Source: Gammaproteobacteria bacterium (GTDB lineage Bacteria; Pseudomonadota; Gammaproteobacteria; Steroidobacterales; PWYM01). Taken from it: 39,847 nt of DNA. This document shows, piece after piece, positions 7,955-15,995 of the stretch. Position 1 is the stretch's first letter. Every line of letters starts with the position of its first letter. The notes beneath the pieces were generated by a model, which saw nothing but the letters and a program-made list of their open reading frames with translations, was not told the origin of the DNA and did no database searches. Location of the stretch: NCBI GenBank assembly GCA_003567855.1, contig PWYM01000076.1, positions 1 through 39,847 of the forward strand, written 5' to 3'. The translations under genes were made by a program, and so were the position numbers.

Positions 7955-9328
7955 TCACGCGCGGGCCGCGACAGGCGGCAGGCGTTCGACGCGCGGGATG
8001 AACACCTGCACGAAACCTGCCGCGACGAGACGCATCAACGCGACGATGACGAATACCGACGCCCACGAGACGTTGTCGATCAACCAGCCGGCGAGTATCG
8101 CGAACAGCGCGCCGCCGACACTCCCGAGCGCTCCGAAAATACCCCAGACCGTTGCCACGTCACGCGACTGGAAAAGATCTGCCGGCAACACGAACAGGTT
8201 CGCCGCGTTCACCTGTATCGCAAACAGCGCGAGCGTGATCAGCGCGACGGCCATGACCGTGGATTCCACCACAAGTGCACCCAGCGTCACGGGCAACACC
8301 AGCAGCGCTCCGGTCCAGATCATCGTCTTGCGGGCCGCATTGAGGCTCATCCCGCGATCCATGAGCTTTTTCCCGCACCAGCCGCCGGCGAAGCTGCCAG
8401 CGTCGGCACCGAGGAACGGAACCATCGTCCCGAGCACGTAGGCGACGACGAGCGTCGCCTCAAAGCTGGTCGCGCCGCCCACGCCCTCGATCGCCGGGTT
8501 CATGCCCCTTTCGCTGACGAGATACAGCGGCAGGAAGGTCACGAAAAAGTAGAACGCGCCGTCGCCGATGAATCGACTGAGCATCAGCCCCCACATCTCC
8601 CGGTACCGCAGGAACGACAGCCACGACGGCCGCGGAGCATCTTCGGCATGTCCTTGAGCGACCGACTCCACCGCTTCACGGGCACGTTCGTCGAGGATCA
8701 TGCGCCGCTCGTCTTCGCTGATTCGCGGATGATCCTCGACGCTGTAGTAGACGTGCTTCCAGACGAGCAGCCAGGCAATGCCGATCGCCCCGGAAACCAC
8801 GAACGCCCAGCGCCAGCCGAAGAAGAAAATCAGCGTCATGATCAGCGGCGGCGCGATGATGTTGCCGAGGCCCGGTCCCATCGTCAGCACGCCCGTGGCC
8901 CACGACCGCTCACGCGCCGGGAACCATTCCGAGATTGCCTTAAGTGCGGCTGGAAAGTTTGCCGCCTCGCCTATGCCAAGGATCACCCTGAAGCTGAGCA
9001 GACTCAGGAACCCGCGGCTCAGCGCATGGGCGGCGCTGGCGAGGTTCCACACGAGTACCGCGATCGAGAACGCGCGCTTGGTGCCGATGTAGTCGACCGC
9101 GCGACCGGAGAAGATCTGCCCGAGCGCATAGGCCCAGAAAAACCCGGAGGCGACCAGCCCGAACTGGGTATTGGTCATGTTCAGCTCGGGCATCATGAAC
9201 GGTGCCGCGATTGCGAGTGCAGCCCGGTCGATGTAGTTGATGGTCGTGACCAGGCACAGCGCCGCGGCGATCTGCCAGCGCACCGGCATCCAGCGGCCCA
9301 GTCCGGTGGCGTTCGACGTTGCCTGCAT
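7955..9328 (-). CDS. MFS transporter, anion:cation symporter (ACS) family
   Basis: A 457-residue major facilitator with about 12 membrane segments. The N-terminal INYIDRAALAIAAPFM, the motif-A-like loop GRAVDYIGTKRAF, and RVILGIGEAANFPAALKAISEWFPARERS in TM4-TM5 are hallmarks of the ACS family, which takes up organic anions such as hexuronates, phthalate or 4-hydroxyphenylacetate with protons. The start chosen is ATG at 9328 because AGGGAGGGAGGC lies directly upstream; the frame is open for 41 more codons with no membrane-protein character. It converges with the lyase gene and diverges from the aldehyde dehydrogenase gene at 9454. Together they may handle one organic or aromatic acid (inference). 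Confidence 0.9.
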   Translation of the reverse strand: MQATSNATGLGRWMPVRWQIAAALCLVTTINYIDRAALAIAAPFMMPELNMTNTQFGLVASGFFWAYALGQIFSGRAVDYIGTKRAFSIAVLVWNLASAAHALSRGFLSLLSFRVILGIGEAANFPAALKAISEWFPARERSWATGVLTMGPGLGNIIAPPLIMTLIFFFGWRWAFVVSGAIGIAWLLVWKHVYYSVEDHPRISEDERRMILDERAREAVESVAQGHAEDAPRPSWLSFLRYREMWGLMLSRFIGDGAFYFFVTFLPLYLVSERGMNPAIEGVGGATSFEATLVVAYVLGTMVPFLGADAGSFAGGWCGKKLMDRGMSLNAARKTMIWTGALLVLPVTLGALVVESTVMAVALITLALFAIQVNAANLFVLPADLFQSRDVATVWGIFGALGSVGGALFAILAGWLIDNVSWASVFVIVALMRLVAAGFVQVFIPRVERLPPVAARA

Positions 9329-9453
9329 GCCTCCCTCCCTGGCGGGCCCCGTGGGCGCTTCCGGCGCCGCAACCGCACCTGCACGTGGCGCCGCACGCGC
9401 CTGCGGCGTCACAATATAGCCGTACTCGAGCTCCACTTGGAACCGGACCACGC

Positions 9454-10953
9454 ATGAACGACATCCAGACCCTCGCCAGCCATCTGCCCGATCCGGTGCC
9501 GGCGATCATCGATGGCCGTCCCGTCACTGCCCGGCACGGCGTCGACCTGCCGGTGATCTACCCCGCGACCGGCGAGACGGTCAGCCACCTTCGCGAATCG
9601 GATGCCGCGCAGGTCGCGACCGCGGTGGAATCCGCGCGCACGGCCTTCGACCAGGGGTCGTGGCCGCGGATGGGAGTGGACGAACGCAAGGACATTCTAT
9701 ATGGCATCCGCGACGTGCTCCGCGCGCACGCCGACGAACTCGGTCGACTCGAGGTGCTCAATACCGGGCTCACGCTCGATAACCTGCCACGCCACGTCGA
9801 ACGCATGGCGCGCAACTTCGAATTCTTCGCCGAGGTCATCAGCACCGTCAGCGGCGAAGCCTATACGCAGCATCCGCAGTACCTGACATGGGTCACGCGT
9901 GACCCCAAGGGTGTAGGTGCAATGATCTCGCCATGGAACGCACCGCTCGCGCTGTCGTCGATGCGCATCGCGAGCTGCATCGCCTTCGGCAACACCTGCG
10001 TACTGAAGCCATCCGAATACACTCCGCTGTCGGTATACCGCATGGTGGAACTGCTCCACGAGGCGGGCCTGCCTCCGGGCGTCGTCAACCTCATCAACGG
10101 CCGGGGACACGTCACGGGTGCGGCGCTGGTCGGCCACCCCGGCGTGGATATGGTCGGATTCACGGGCGGGACCGATACCGGGCGGCGCATCATGGCCGAT
10201 GCGGCTGCGCGCCTGAAACCGACCATCCTCGAGCTCGGCGGAAAGTCGGCGAACGTCATCTTCGAAAGCGCCGACCTCGACCAGGCGCTCGAGGGGGCAT
10301 TGCTCGGCATCTATTCGAACAATGGCCAGCAGTGCCTGGCCGGCTCGCGCATTCTCGTGCAGCGCACCATCGCCGACGAATTCATCGAGCGCTTCGTGGG
10401 GCGTACGCGCCGCATTAAGGTCGGTGACCCGGTCGATCCGGCCACCGAGGTCGGGCCGGTGTGCTATGAGGCGCACATGCGGCGCGTGCTTTCGTTCGCC
10501 GACATCGCACGGGAGGACGGCGCCGAGGTGCTCGTGGGCGGCGGGCAACCCGCAGGCCTCGAGCGGGGCTGGTACGTGGCCCCAACCGCGGTCCGAGCCC
10601 CCGACAGCAGCGCACGGATCTGCCAGGAAGAGATTTTCGGTCCGTTCGCGACTTTCCTGGTCTTCGACGACCTGGACGACGCGATCCGCCAGGCTAACGA
10701 TTCGCGCTTCGGTCTCGTCGCCTACGTCTGGTCGCGAGACATGGATACGGTTCTGAAGTGCAGCCGCGGGATTCGTGCCGGCACAATCTGGGTCAACACG
10801 CCGATGATGCGCGAACTCCGGGCGCCCTTCGGTGGCATGGGTGAATCCGGTGTCGGGCGCGACGGCATGCGCGACAGCCACCTGTTTTTCACCGAGCCGA
10901 AGACCACCACGGTTCCGCTCGGCGCGCTCGATCTGCAGGGCTTCGGCCGCTGA
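9454..10953 (+). CDS. NAD(P)+-dependent aldehyde dehydrogenase
   Basis: A 499-residue member of the ALDH superfamily, oxidising an aldehyde to the acid. The catalytic set is intact: Asn162 in the segment SPWNAPLALS, the general base Glu260 in LELGGKSAN, and nucleophile Cys294 in NGQQCLAGSR. The cofactor-binding GFTGGTDTGRRI and the C-terminal EEIFGPFATFL region are also present. Overall it resembles the HpaE/betaine-aldehyde group (for example 5-carboxymethyl-2-hydroxymuconate semialdehyde dehydrogenase), but family members with many substrates look alike. The start ATG at 9454 has a weak ribosome site. It is 14 bases upstream of two ABC permease genes and may be cotranscribed with them. Confidence 0.92.
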   Translation: MNDIQTLASHLPDPVPAIIDGRPVTARHGVDLPVIYPATGETVSHLRESDAAQVATAVESARTAFDQGSWPRMGVDERKDILYGIRDVLRAHADELGRLEVLNTGLTLDNLPRHVERMARNFEFFAEVISTVSGEAYTQHPQYLTWVTRDPKGVGAMISPWNAPLALSSMRIASCIAFGNTCVLKPSEYTPLSVYRMVELLHEAGLPPGVVNLINGRGHVTGAALVGHPGVDMVGFTGGTDTGRRIMADAAARLKPTILELGGKSANVIFESADLDQALEGALLGIYSNNGQQCLAGSRILVQRTIADEFIERFVGRTRRIKVGDPVDPATEVGPVCYEAHMRRVLSFADIAREDGAEVLVGGGQPAGLERGWYVAPTAVRAPDSSARICQEEIFGPFATFLVFDDLDDAIRQANDSRFGLVAYVWSRDMDTVLKCSRGIRAGTIWVNTPMMRELRAPFGGMGESGVGRDGMRDSHLFFTEPKTTTVPLGALDLQGFGR

Positions 10954-10967
10954 GCCGCCGGGCACTG

Positions 10968-11891
10968 ATGGCCGCGACACTGCTGCGCAGGCTGCGCGAT
11001 CTGGCCACCCTGCTGTTCGGCCTGACGCTGGTGCTATTCGTGATGCTGCGCTTCGCGGGGGACCCCGTGGTTGTGATGGCCGGCCCGGATGCCACCCCCG
11101 AGCAGATGGCGCTGCTGAGCGAGCAGTACGGCCTTGACCGACCGTTGCCGTGGCAGTTCATCGTCTACCTCGGGAACGTGCTCACGCTGGACTTCGGCCA
11201 GTCGATGAGCACCGGTCGCCCGGCGATGTCGGTCGTACTCGACATGCTGCCCGCGACGCTCCTGCTGACCTTCCTCGCGCTGGGTTTCACGCTGCTGGTG
11301 TCCATACCGCTGGGCGCATGGCTGGGCGTGCGGCGGCGCACGCTGCCAAGACGCATCGTCTCCGCGGGCGTGTTCATCCTGCAGGGTGCGCCGGGTTTCG
11401 TCGTCGGGCTGCTGCTGATCCAGGTGTTTGCGGTGCGCCTGGGCTGGCTGCCTTCACTGGGCTACGGCACCGTGATGCACTGGATCCTCCCGACGCTGTC
11501 GCTGGCGGCATTCCTCGCACCGAAGCTGACCCGCGTACTCGCCGCCAACGTCAGCGAGGCCATGCGCGAGGACCATATCCGCACCGCCCGCGCCAGCGGG
11601 GCGACACCGCGGGAGCTGCTGCTACGCCACGCGCTGCCGAATGCCCTGCTTGGCGCCACCGCGCTGGTGGGTACCCAGTTCGCGTTCCTGATCTCGGGGA
11701 CCGTGGTGATCGAACTGCTGTTTTCATGGCCCGGGATCGGCTGGCTCCTCGTCGAATCGACCCAGACGCTGGACTTCCCCGTGGTCCAGTCGGTCGCGAT
11801 CGTCGTCGCGATCCTCGTGTTCACGGTGAACCTGCTCACCGACGTGTGTTTCCGCCTGCTCGACCCGCGGCTGCGGGCGGTGGGCCGCTGA
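10968..11891 (+). CDS. ABC transporter permease, DppB/OppB type
   Basis: A 307-residue inner-membrane permease with about six helices. The family's N-terminal pattern is present (LLFGLTLVLFVMLRFAGDPV, then EQYGLDRPLPWQFIVYLGNVLTLDFG). The ATPase-docking EAA loop lies around EAMREDHIRTARASGATPRELLLRHALPNAL, and the C-terminus has FLISGTVVIELLFSWPGIGWLL. These permeases import peptides, nickel, opines or glutathione together with a DppC-type partner, which is the next gene. No binding protein or ATPase gene lies anywhere in the window, so the complex must be completed from elsewhere or is a remnant. Confidence 0.93.
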   Translation: MAATLLRRLRDLATLLFGLTLVLFVMLRFAGDPVVVMAGPDATPEQMALLSEQYGLDRPLPWQFIVYLGNVLTLDFGQSMSTGRPAMSVVLDMLPATLLLTFLALGFTLLVSIPLGAWLGVRRRTLPRRIVSAGVFILQGAPGFVVGLLLIQVFAVRLGWLPSLGYGTVMHWILPTLSLAAFLAPKLTRVLAANVSEAMREDHIRTARASGATPRELLLRHALPNALLGATALVGTQFAFLISGTVVIELLFSWPGIGWLLVESTQTLDFPVVQSVAIVVAILVFTVNLLTDVCFRLLDPRLRAVGR

Positions 11892-11906
11892 CATGGTTCA
11901 CGCGTC

Positions 11907-12770
11907 ATGGTGATCGCCGCCGACCGCAGGTTGCGCCGTACACGCAAGCGCGCCGGTTCAACGGGCGCCGAACTCTGGTTCGGCGCGGCGCTGGCATTCG
12001 TGCTGCTGGCGCTCGCCGCACTCGCGCCGTGGGTGCAGACCCACGATCCGATGCTCGGCGATCTCACGCTGCGATTCATTCCTCCCGGCGACGCGGCGCA
12101 CTGGCTGGGCACCGACAACCTCGGACGCGACCTCTGGTCGCGTGCGGTGGCTGGCCTCGCGTGGTCGCTGGCGTGTGCGCTCACGGCGACGCTGATCGCG
12201 GCATCCATAGGCACGACGCTTGGCCTGCTGGCGGCGGAACGCGATGGCTGGGTACGCGCGATCGTCCGCCAAGTCGTCGACCTGGTGCTCGCGTTTCCCG
12301 GCATCGTCGCCGCCATCTGCGTGATCGCGGTCGTCGGACAGGGGTTCTGGCCGCTGGTGCTCACGCTCGGACTGCTGTCGTGGCCGGTATTCGCCCGGGT
12401 CGTCTACGCCGAGGCCCTAGGCATCCTCGAGCGCGACTTCGTCACCGCCGCACGCCTCGCCGGCGTCAACCGCCTGCGCATCCTTGTCGGCCACGTGTTG
12501 CCAGGGCTTCGCACGACCCTGCTCGTGATGCTCGCGTTCCACTTCGCCGACATGCTGATCGCCGAAAGCGCGCTTTCGTTCCTCGGCATCGGTGCGCCAC
12601 CCGGTGACCCCACGTGGGGCAACATGCTCGCTGAAAGCCGTCAGTTCCTGTTTCGTGCGCCGTGGATGCTGTTCGTTCCCGCCGGCGCGATCGTACTGGC
12701 GGTGGTGATCGCCAACCTGCTCGGCGATGGCATTGCCGTCGCGCTGCGCGGCGGTCGTGACCCGGACTGA
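11907..12770 (+). CDS. ABC transporter permease, DppC/OppC type
   Basis: A 287-residue partner of the preceding permease, starting 15 bases after it. The N-terminal domain has the typical APWVQTHDPMLGDLTLRFIPP followed by HWLGTDNLGRDLWSRAVAG, and the EAA loop is EALGILERDFVTAARLAGVNRLRILVGHVLPG. The C-terminal IAESALSFLGIGAPPGDPTWGNMLAESR is strongly conserved in this family. All the expected segments are intact, so it is not visibly degraded. The gene is followed by a convergent minus-strand gene only 6 bases away, so no ATPase genes can follow in the same operon. Confidence 0.93.
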   Translation: MVIAADRRLRRTRKRAGSTGAELWFGAALAFVLLALAALAPWVQTHDPMLGDLTLRFIPPGDAAHWLGTDNLGRDLWSRAVAGLAWSLACALTATLIAASIGTTLGLLAAERDGWVRAIVRQVVDLVLAFPGIVAAICVIAVVGQGFWPLVLTLGLLSWPVFARVVYAEALGILERDFVTAARLAGVNRLRILVGHVLPGLRTTLLVMLAFHFADMLIAESALSFLGIGAPPGDPTWGNMLAESRQFLFRAPWMLFVPAGAIVLAVVIANLLGDGIAVALRGGRDPD

Positions 12771-12776
12771 TCGGCA

Positions 12777-13472
12777 TCAGCGCCGATGCAGCGATACCAG
12801 CTGGTAGGTGTAGTCACGCGGCGCGCCGACCGTAGACTGCACGATCACGCAATCGTCGTCGTCGCTGACCCAGATGCGGTACTCGGGGTGGCCGTCGACC
12901 TCGGTCCCGTCGAGCAGAAACCGAAAGTGCCGCGCAGGCACCCGACCGGCCGGCACCTCCAGAACCTCTCGACCGACGAACTCCAGACCGTAGCGCAGGC
13001 GGTGCAGCTTCGGGCCGGTCGCACCGTTGAAAGCAAGCGAACTCATCAGCGCGCGCTCAACCCACTGCACCCGGTCACCGTTGAGGTCGAAGGGCGTAAC
13101 CATCCACGCGTCGCCCGATATCGGGTGCGCACCGAAGCACTGTGCGCCGCCGGGCACCTCGAGCCGCTGCGACAATCGTCCCTCATCCGCGGTGAGCGTC
13201 TCGACGGAGGCGCCGCTGTCGTCGAATACGAACCAGCCGCTGCCCTGAAAGCGATCTTCTACGGTGAGACGCACGAACGCGTCGTGCGGCCGCCAGTCGC
13301 CACCGACCGTGTAGGTGACGTCCCGCAGCACCTCGGTTTCGTCTATTTCCGAGCGCGCACGCAGGATGCGACTGCCGTCGCCGTGCACGGTGATCGAGAA
13401 CGCTTCCCGTCCGCGGTCGGTACCGCGCGGCCCGATATAGGCGAGACGGCCTTCAACGGTCCTGTGCTGCAT
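12777..13472 (-). CDS. Conserved-looking protein of unknown function
   Basis: About 231 residues with no signal peptide or membrane segment. The composition, rich in alternating hydrophobic and charged residues with many aromatics (AFSITVHGDGSRILRARSEID, YGLEFVGREVLEVPAGRVPARHFRFLLDG), suggests a mostly beta-strand, lipocalin- or DUF3108-like fold, but I do not recognise a family with confidence. The ATG at 13472 is favoured because GGAG lies 7 bases upstream; an ATG one codon earlier is equally in frame. It converges with the ABC permease pair and is followed upstream by the flavin reductase gene on the same strand, 80 bases away. Confidence 0.65.
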   Translation of the reverse strand: MQHRTVEGRLAYIGPRGTDRGREAFSITVHGDGSRILRARSEIDETEVLRDVTYTVGGDWRPHDAFVRLTVEDRFQGSGWFVFDDSGASVETLTADEGRLSQRLEVPGGAQCFGAHPISGDAWMVTPFDLNGDRVQWVERALMSSLAFNGATGPKLHRLRYGLEFVGREVLEVPAGRVPARHFRFLLDGTEVDGHPEYRIWVSDDDDCVIVQSTVGAPRDYTYQLVSLHRR

Positions 13473-13552
13473 CATCGTTCTCCACTGCAAAATACCGGGG
13501 CTGCGATGCGGCAACGCCGGTAATGGAATCGCGAACCCGGGCTACGACGAAG

Positions 13553-14089
13553 TCACGTCCCTGCGGGCTGCGCGAGCGCCCTGAAGCGCCCAGCGTGAAA
13601 AATCAGGGGGGCACGGTCATGGCGCACGACAGCGTGCACCCGCCCGACGACGATCGTGTGATCACCACCCGGGTGGCAGGAAGTCACGCGACAATGATAT
13701 TCAGCCGCACAGCTGCGCAGGACCGGAACACCGTCGGTGTTGTATTTGAAGTCTACAGTGCGCTCGTAGTCCTGTCCGTTGGCCAATGCGAACAACTCGG
13801 CCAGGCGACGCTGGTCTGACGCCAGCACATTGACGACGAACGGGACGTCCGGCCGGTACAGCGCGGCGCTGCGGGCTTCGTGACCCACACACCACAGCAG
13901 CAGCGGCGGTGTGAGTGATACGGAGGTCAGTGAATTCACCGTGATGCCGCTGGCACGGCCGTCCTCGGCCCGCGACGTCACGACCGTGACGCCAGTTGCG
14001 AATACGCCGAAGGCCGCGCGCAGCGACGCCCGGTCCAGCGGCTGGACGCCGGCGGCCGCGGTGGTTTGATCCCGATGGGTGATGGACAC
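13553..14089 (-). CDS. Flavin reductase domain protein (HpaC-like)
   Basis: A 178-residue protein of the flavin reductase-like FMN-binding family, which supplies reduced flavin to a two-component monooxygenase. The N-terminal LRAAFGVFATGVTVVTS and then GITVNSLTSVSLTPPLLLWCV are the family's flavin-binding signatures, and VVGRVHAVVRHDRAPLIFHAGRFRAL is the typical C-terminus. The start is GTG at 14089 with AGGAGG 4-5 bases upstream; the frame is open for another 41 codons that lack similarity and have no good ribosome site. No oxygenase partner is present in the window. The adjacent IclR regulator is divergent. Confidence 0.88.
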   Translation of the reverse strand: MSITHRDQTTAAAGVQPLDRASLRAAFGVFATGVTVVTSRAEDGRASGITVNSLTSVSLTPPLLLWCVGHEARSAALYRPDVPFVVNVLASDQRRLAELFALANGQDYERTVDFKYNTDGVPVLRSCAAEYHCRVTSCHPGGDHTIVVGRVHAVVRHDRAPLIFHAGRFRALAQPAGT

Positions 14090-14384
14090 AGCCCTCCTCT
14101 GGCTGACTTCAGACCGGCGCCTGCCCGTCCCTGGGAGAAATCCGACGCACACTGCATCCGACACGCGGGCAGCGTCGTATCCAATGACAGGGCGGCCACA
14201 CAGTGACCGCACCGTGGATTTCGTTCACAGGCCGGTCAGGTGTTTGTATCATCTGAAACGGCCACCCGCTGACCGACCGGCTGCGGCGATTGTAATCGCA
14301 GTCCGGTCAGACTCACAGCATCCGCGACGCGGCGTGGCGACCGCGAATGGATGTCCGGTTGGAACTGATACAGGAATGAGCCTC
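14090..14384. other. Divergent intergenic region, flavin reductase / IclR regulator
   Basis: Nearly 300 bases without a supported gene. Open frames cross it but have no ribosome site or recognisable product. A GTTT-n10-AAAC inverted repeat lies in the short A+T-richer patch near 14240-14260 and could be an operator for the IclR protein, but it is weak. I found no convincing sigma-70 promoter for either gene. Confidence 0.4.
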
Positions 14385-15197
14385 ATGTCATCGACCCGTC
14401 CGATTCGAGCTCTGATCCGCGGCCTGGACGCGCTGACGGTACTTAACCTCAAGAATGGCGTCACGGTGTCCGAAGTGGCACAGGAGATCGACCTTCCCCG
14501 CACGACGACCTATCGCATTCTCGAGACACTGTGCCACGCTGGCTATGCCTACCGGTCCGAGAGCGACGACCGCTACCGGCTCACGCTGATGGTTCGCGGA
14601 CTCTCCGACGGCTTCGATGACGAGGCGTGGATCACACAGATCGCCAAGCCCTACATTTACGAGCTCTGTCGCGAGGTCGTGTGGCCGGTGGCGATCGCCA
14701 CGCTGTCGGGCTCAAACATGCTCGTCCGCGAGACCACCGACCACCAGAGTCCGCTCGCGGTAGAGCGCTATGGACCCGGCTTCAGGATATCGATGCTCGG
14801 CAGCGCCGCGGGCATGGTGTATCTCGCCTTCTGTGAATCCAACCAGCGTGACGCCCTGCTCGACATGCTCACGCGTTCGAAGCATCCCGCAGACCAGGCT
14901 ATCCGCAATCGCGACCAGCTGATCCAGACGCTCAAAGAGACCCGGGAACGAGGCTACGCGATCAATGTCCGGCCGCGGCGCGTATCCGACGAGACCAGTT
15001 TCTCGGTGCCGATCGTTGCCGACGATCGGCTCATGGCCTCGCTGACCGTGCGCTTCTCGAGCACCGCGCTGCCACAAGCCACGGCGATCGAGCGCTTCGT
15101 ACCGAGGATGCGGCGCACCGCAGACCAGATCGGGGCCGAGTTTGCTCGCCAGCGCGCCCAGTACACGAACGGGCAGGTACAGCTGCGTCGGGCATGA
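14385..15197 (+). CDS. IclR family transcriptional regulator
   Basis: About 270 residues. The N-terminal winged helix reads RALIRGLDALTVLNLKNGVTVSEVAQEIDLPRTTTYRILETLCHAGYAYRS (residues about 5-60), followed by the IclR effector domain with RGLSDGFDDEAWI, GSAAGMVYLAF and a C-terminal ETSFSVPIVADDRLMASLTVRF. The DNA-binding segment resembles regulators of aromatic-acid pathways such as MhpR/PcaR; IclR proteins commonly bind aromatic or short organic acids. The ATG at 14385 is preferred since AGGA lies 9 bases upstream; 14376 is an alternative in frame. It probably controls the divergent flavin reductase gene and itself. Confidence 0.88.
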   Translation: MSSTRPIRALIRGLDALTVLNLKNGVTVSEVAQEIDLPRTTTYRILETLCHAGYAYRSESDDRYRLTLMVRGLSDGFDDEAWITQIAKPYIYELCREVVWPVAIATLSGSNMLVRETTDHQSPLAVERYGPGFRISMLGSAAGMVYLAFCESNQRDALLDMLTRSKHPADQAIRNRDQLIQTLKETRERGYAINVRPRRVSDETSFSVPIVADDRLMASLTVRFSSTALPQATAIERFVPRMRRTADQIGAEFARQRAQYTNGQVQLRRA

Positions 15198-15229
15198 CGC
15201 CGCCGGCGCATTGACAACCGTGACAGATG

Positions 15230-15907
15230 TCAGCCGGCTTCCTTGCGCAGGGGCGGACGCGATCCGTCGTCGCCGCCGATGCGGTGAAATGCACGACGGG
15301 CAGCGAGCACATGGGCGCGCATGATCGATCCGGCCCCGCCGGCATCCTTGGCTTCCATCGCGAGCACGATTTCCACGTGGTGCTGCGAGCTTCGCACCAG
15401 CTGGTCGTGGCTGTATTGACGGAACGTCTGCATCACCAGCGGGACCTCGACCAGTGACACCAGCATGCTCTGCAGTCGCTCACTGGCTGCCGCTTCCTGC
15501 AGTTGCGTGTGGAAGCGGCTGTTGAGCGCTCCGACCTCTTCCAGGTAGCCGGGTCTGCGCAGCCTGGCCACCGACAGTTGCCGCTCAGCGAGCTCGCGCA
15601 GGCGTGCAACGGCCTCCGGCGTGGCGCGTTCGGTCGCGCGCTCGGCCGCGTAGGCCTCCAGCATGGCTCTCAACTCGAAGATGTCGTCGATCTCCTCGTC
15701 GGTCCAGACCGCGACGACTGCGCCCTGGTTGGGCACGAAATTCAGGAGGCCCTCTGCCTGCAGACGACGCAGCGCCTCGCGCACCGGGGTGCGGCTCACG
15801 CCGGCCTGGGCGGCCACCTCCTGCTCCGTGATGCGACTGCCGGAGCCATATCGGCCTTCGATGATCGCCTGCCGCACTGTCTCGTAGGCCTTTTGTACCG
15901 CTTTCAT
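15230..15907 (-). CDS. GntR family transcriptional regulator, FCD (FadR-like) subfamily
   Basis: A 225-residue regulator. The N-terminal winged helix (YETVRQAIIEGRYGSGSRITEQEVAAQAGVSRTPVREALRRLQAEGLL) is classic GntR. The C-terminal all-helical FCD domain retains the acidic and histidine residues that usually bind a metal: E-rich FELRAMLEAYAAE, NSRFHTQLQEAA, HHVEIVLAMEAKD and MRAHVLAARR. FCD regulators usually sense carboxylates and bind palindromes with a GTnTnnACnA or TTGTATACAA-like core. The gene is the last of a minus-strand set behind HMG-CoA lyase, hyuA and hyuB, making it the likely local regulator and the best candidate for the TTGTATACAA sites at 21.5 kb and 35.7 kb. Confidence 0.92.
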   Translation of the reverse strand: MKAVQKAYETVRQAIIEGRYGSGSRITEQEVAAQAGVSRTPVREALRRLQAEGLLNFVPNQGAVVAVWTDEEIDDIFELRAMLEAYAAERATERATPEAVARLRELAERQLSVARLRRPGYLEEVGALNSRFHTQLQEAAASERLQSMLVSLVEVPLVMQTFRQYSHDQLVRSSQHHVEIVLAMEAKDAGGAGSIMRAHVLAARRAFHRIGGDDGSRPPLRKEAG

Positions 15908-15952
15908 CTTGATGTCGTCCTGCGGCCCCGCGCGGCGAGACCGGATCGGTCA

Positions 15953-15980
15953 CGGGGACGGCGCTCATTCACCGTCCCCG
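15953..15980. terminator. Hairpin between hyuB and the GntR/FCD gene
   Basis: CGGGGACGG (15953-15961) and CCGTCCCCG (15972-15980) form a perfect 9-bp stem with a 10-base loop, just downstream of the hyuB stop. There is no T-run on either strand. It could be a Rho-type or attenuating terminator that lowers expression of the downstream regulator relative to the enzymes. Confidence 0.45.
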
Positions 15981-15995
15981 CAGACCTGCTCATTC

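Noticed and set aside
10031-10040. GTATAC hexamer in the aldehyde dehydrogenase gene (and another near 17750 in hyuB) as regulator sites
   Set aside because: Both lack the TTG...CAA flanks and fall on ordinary codons inside genes.
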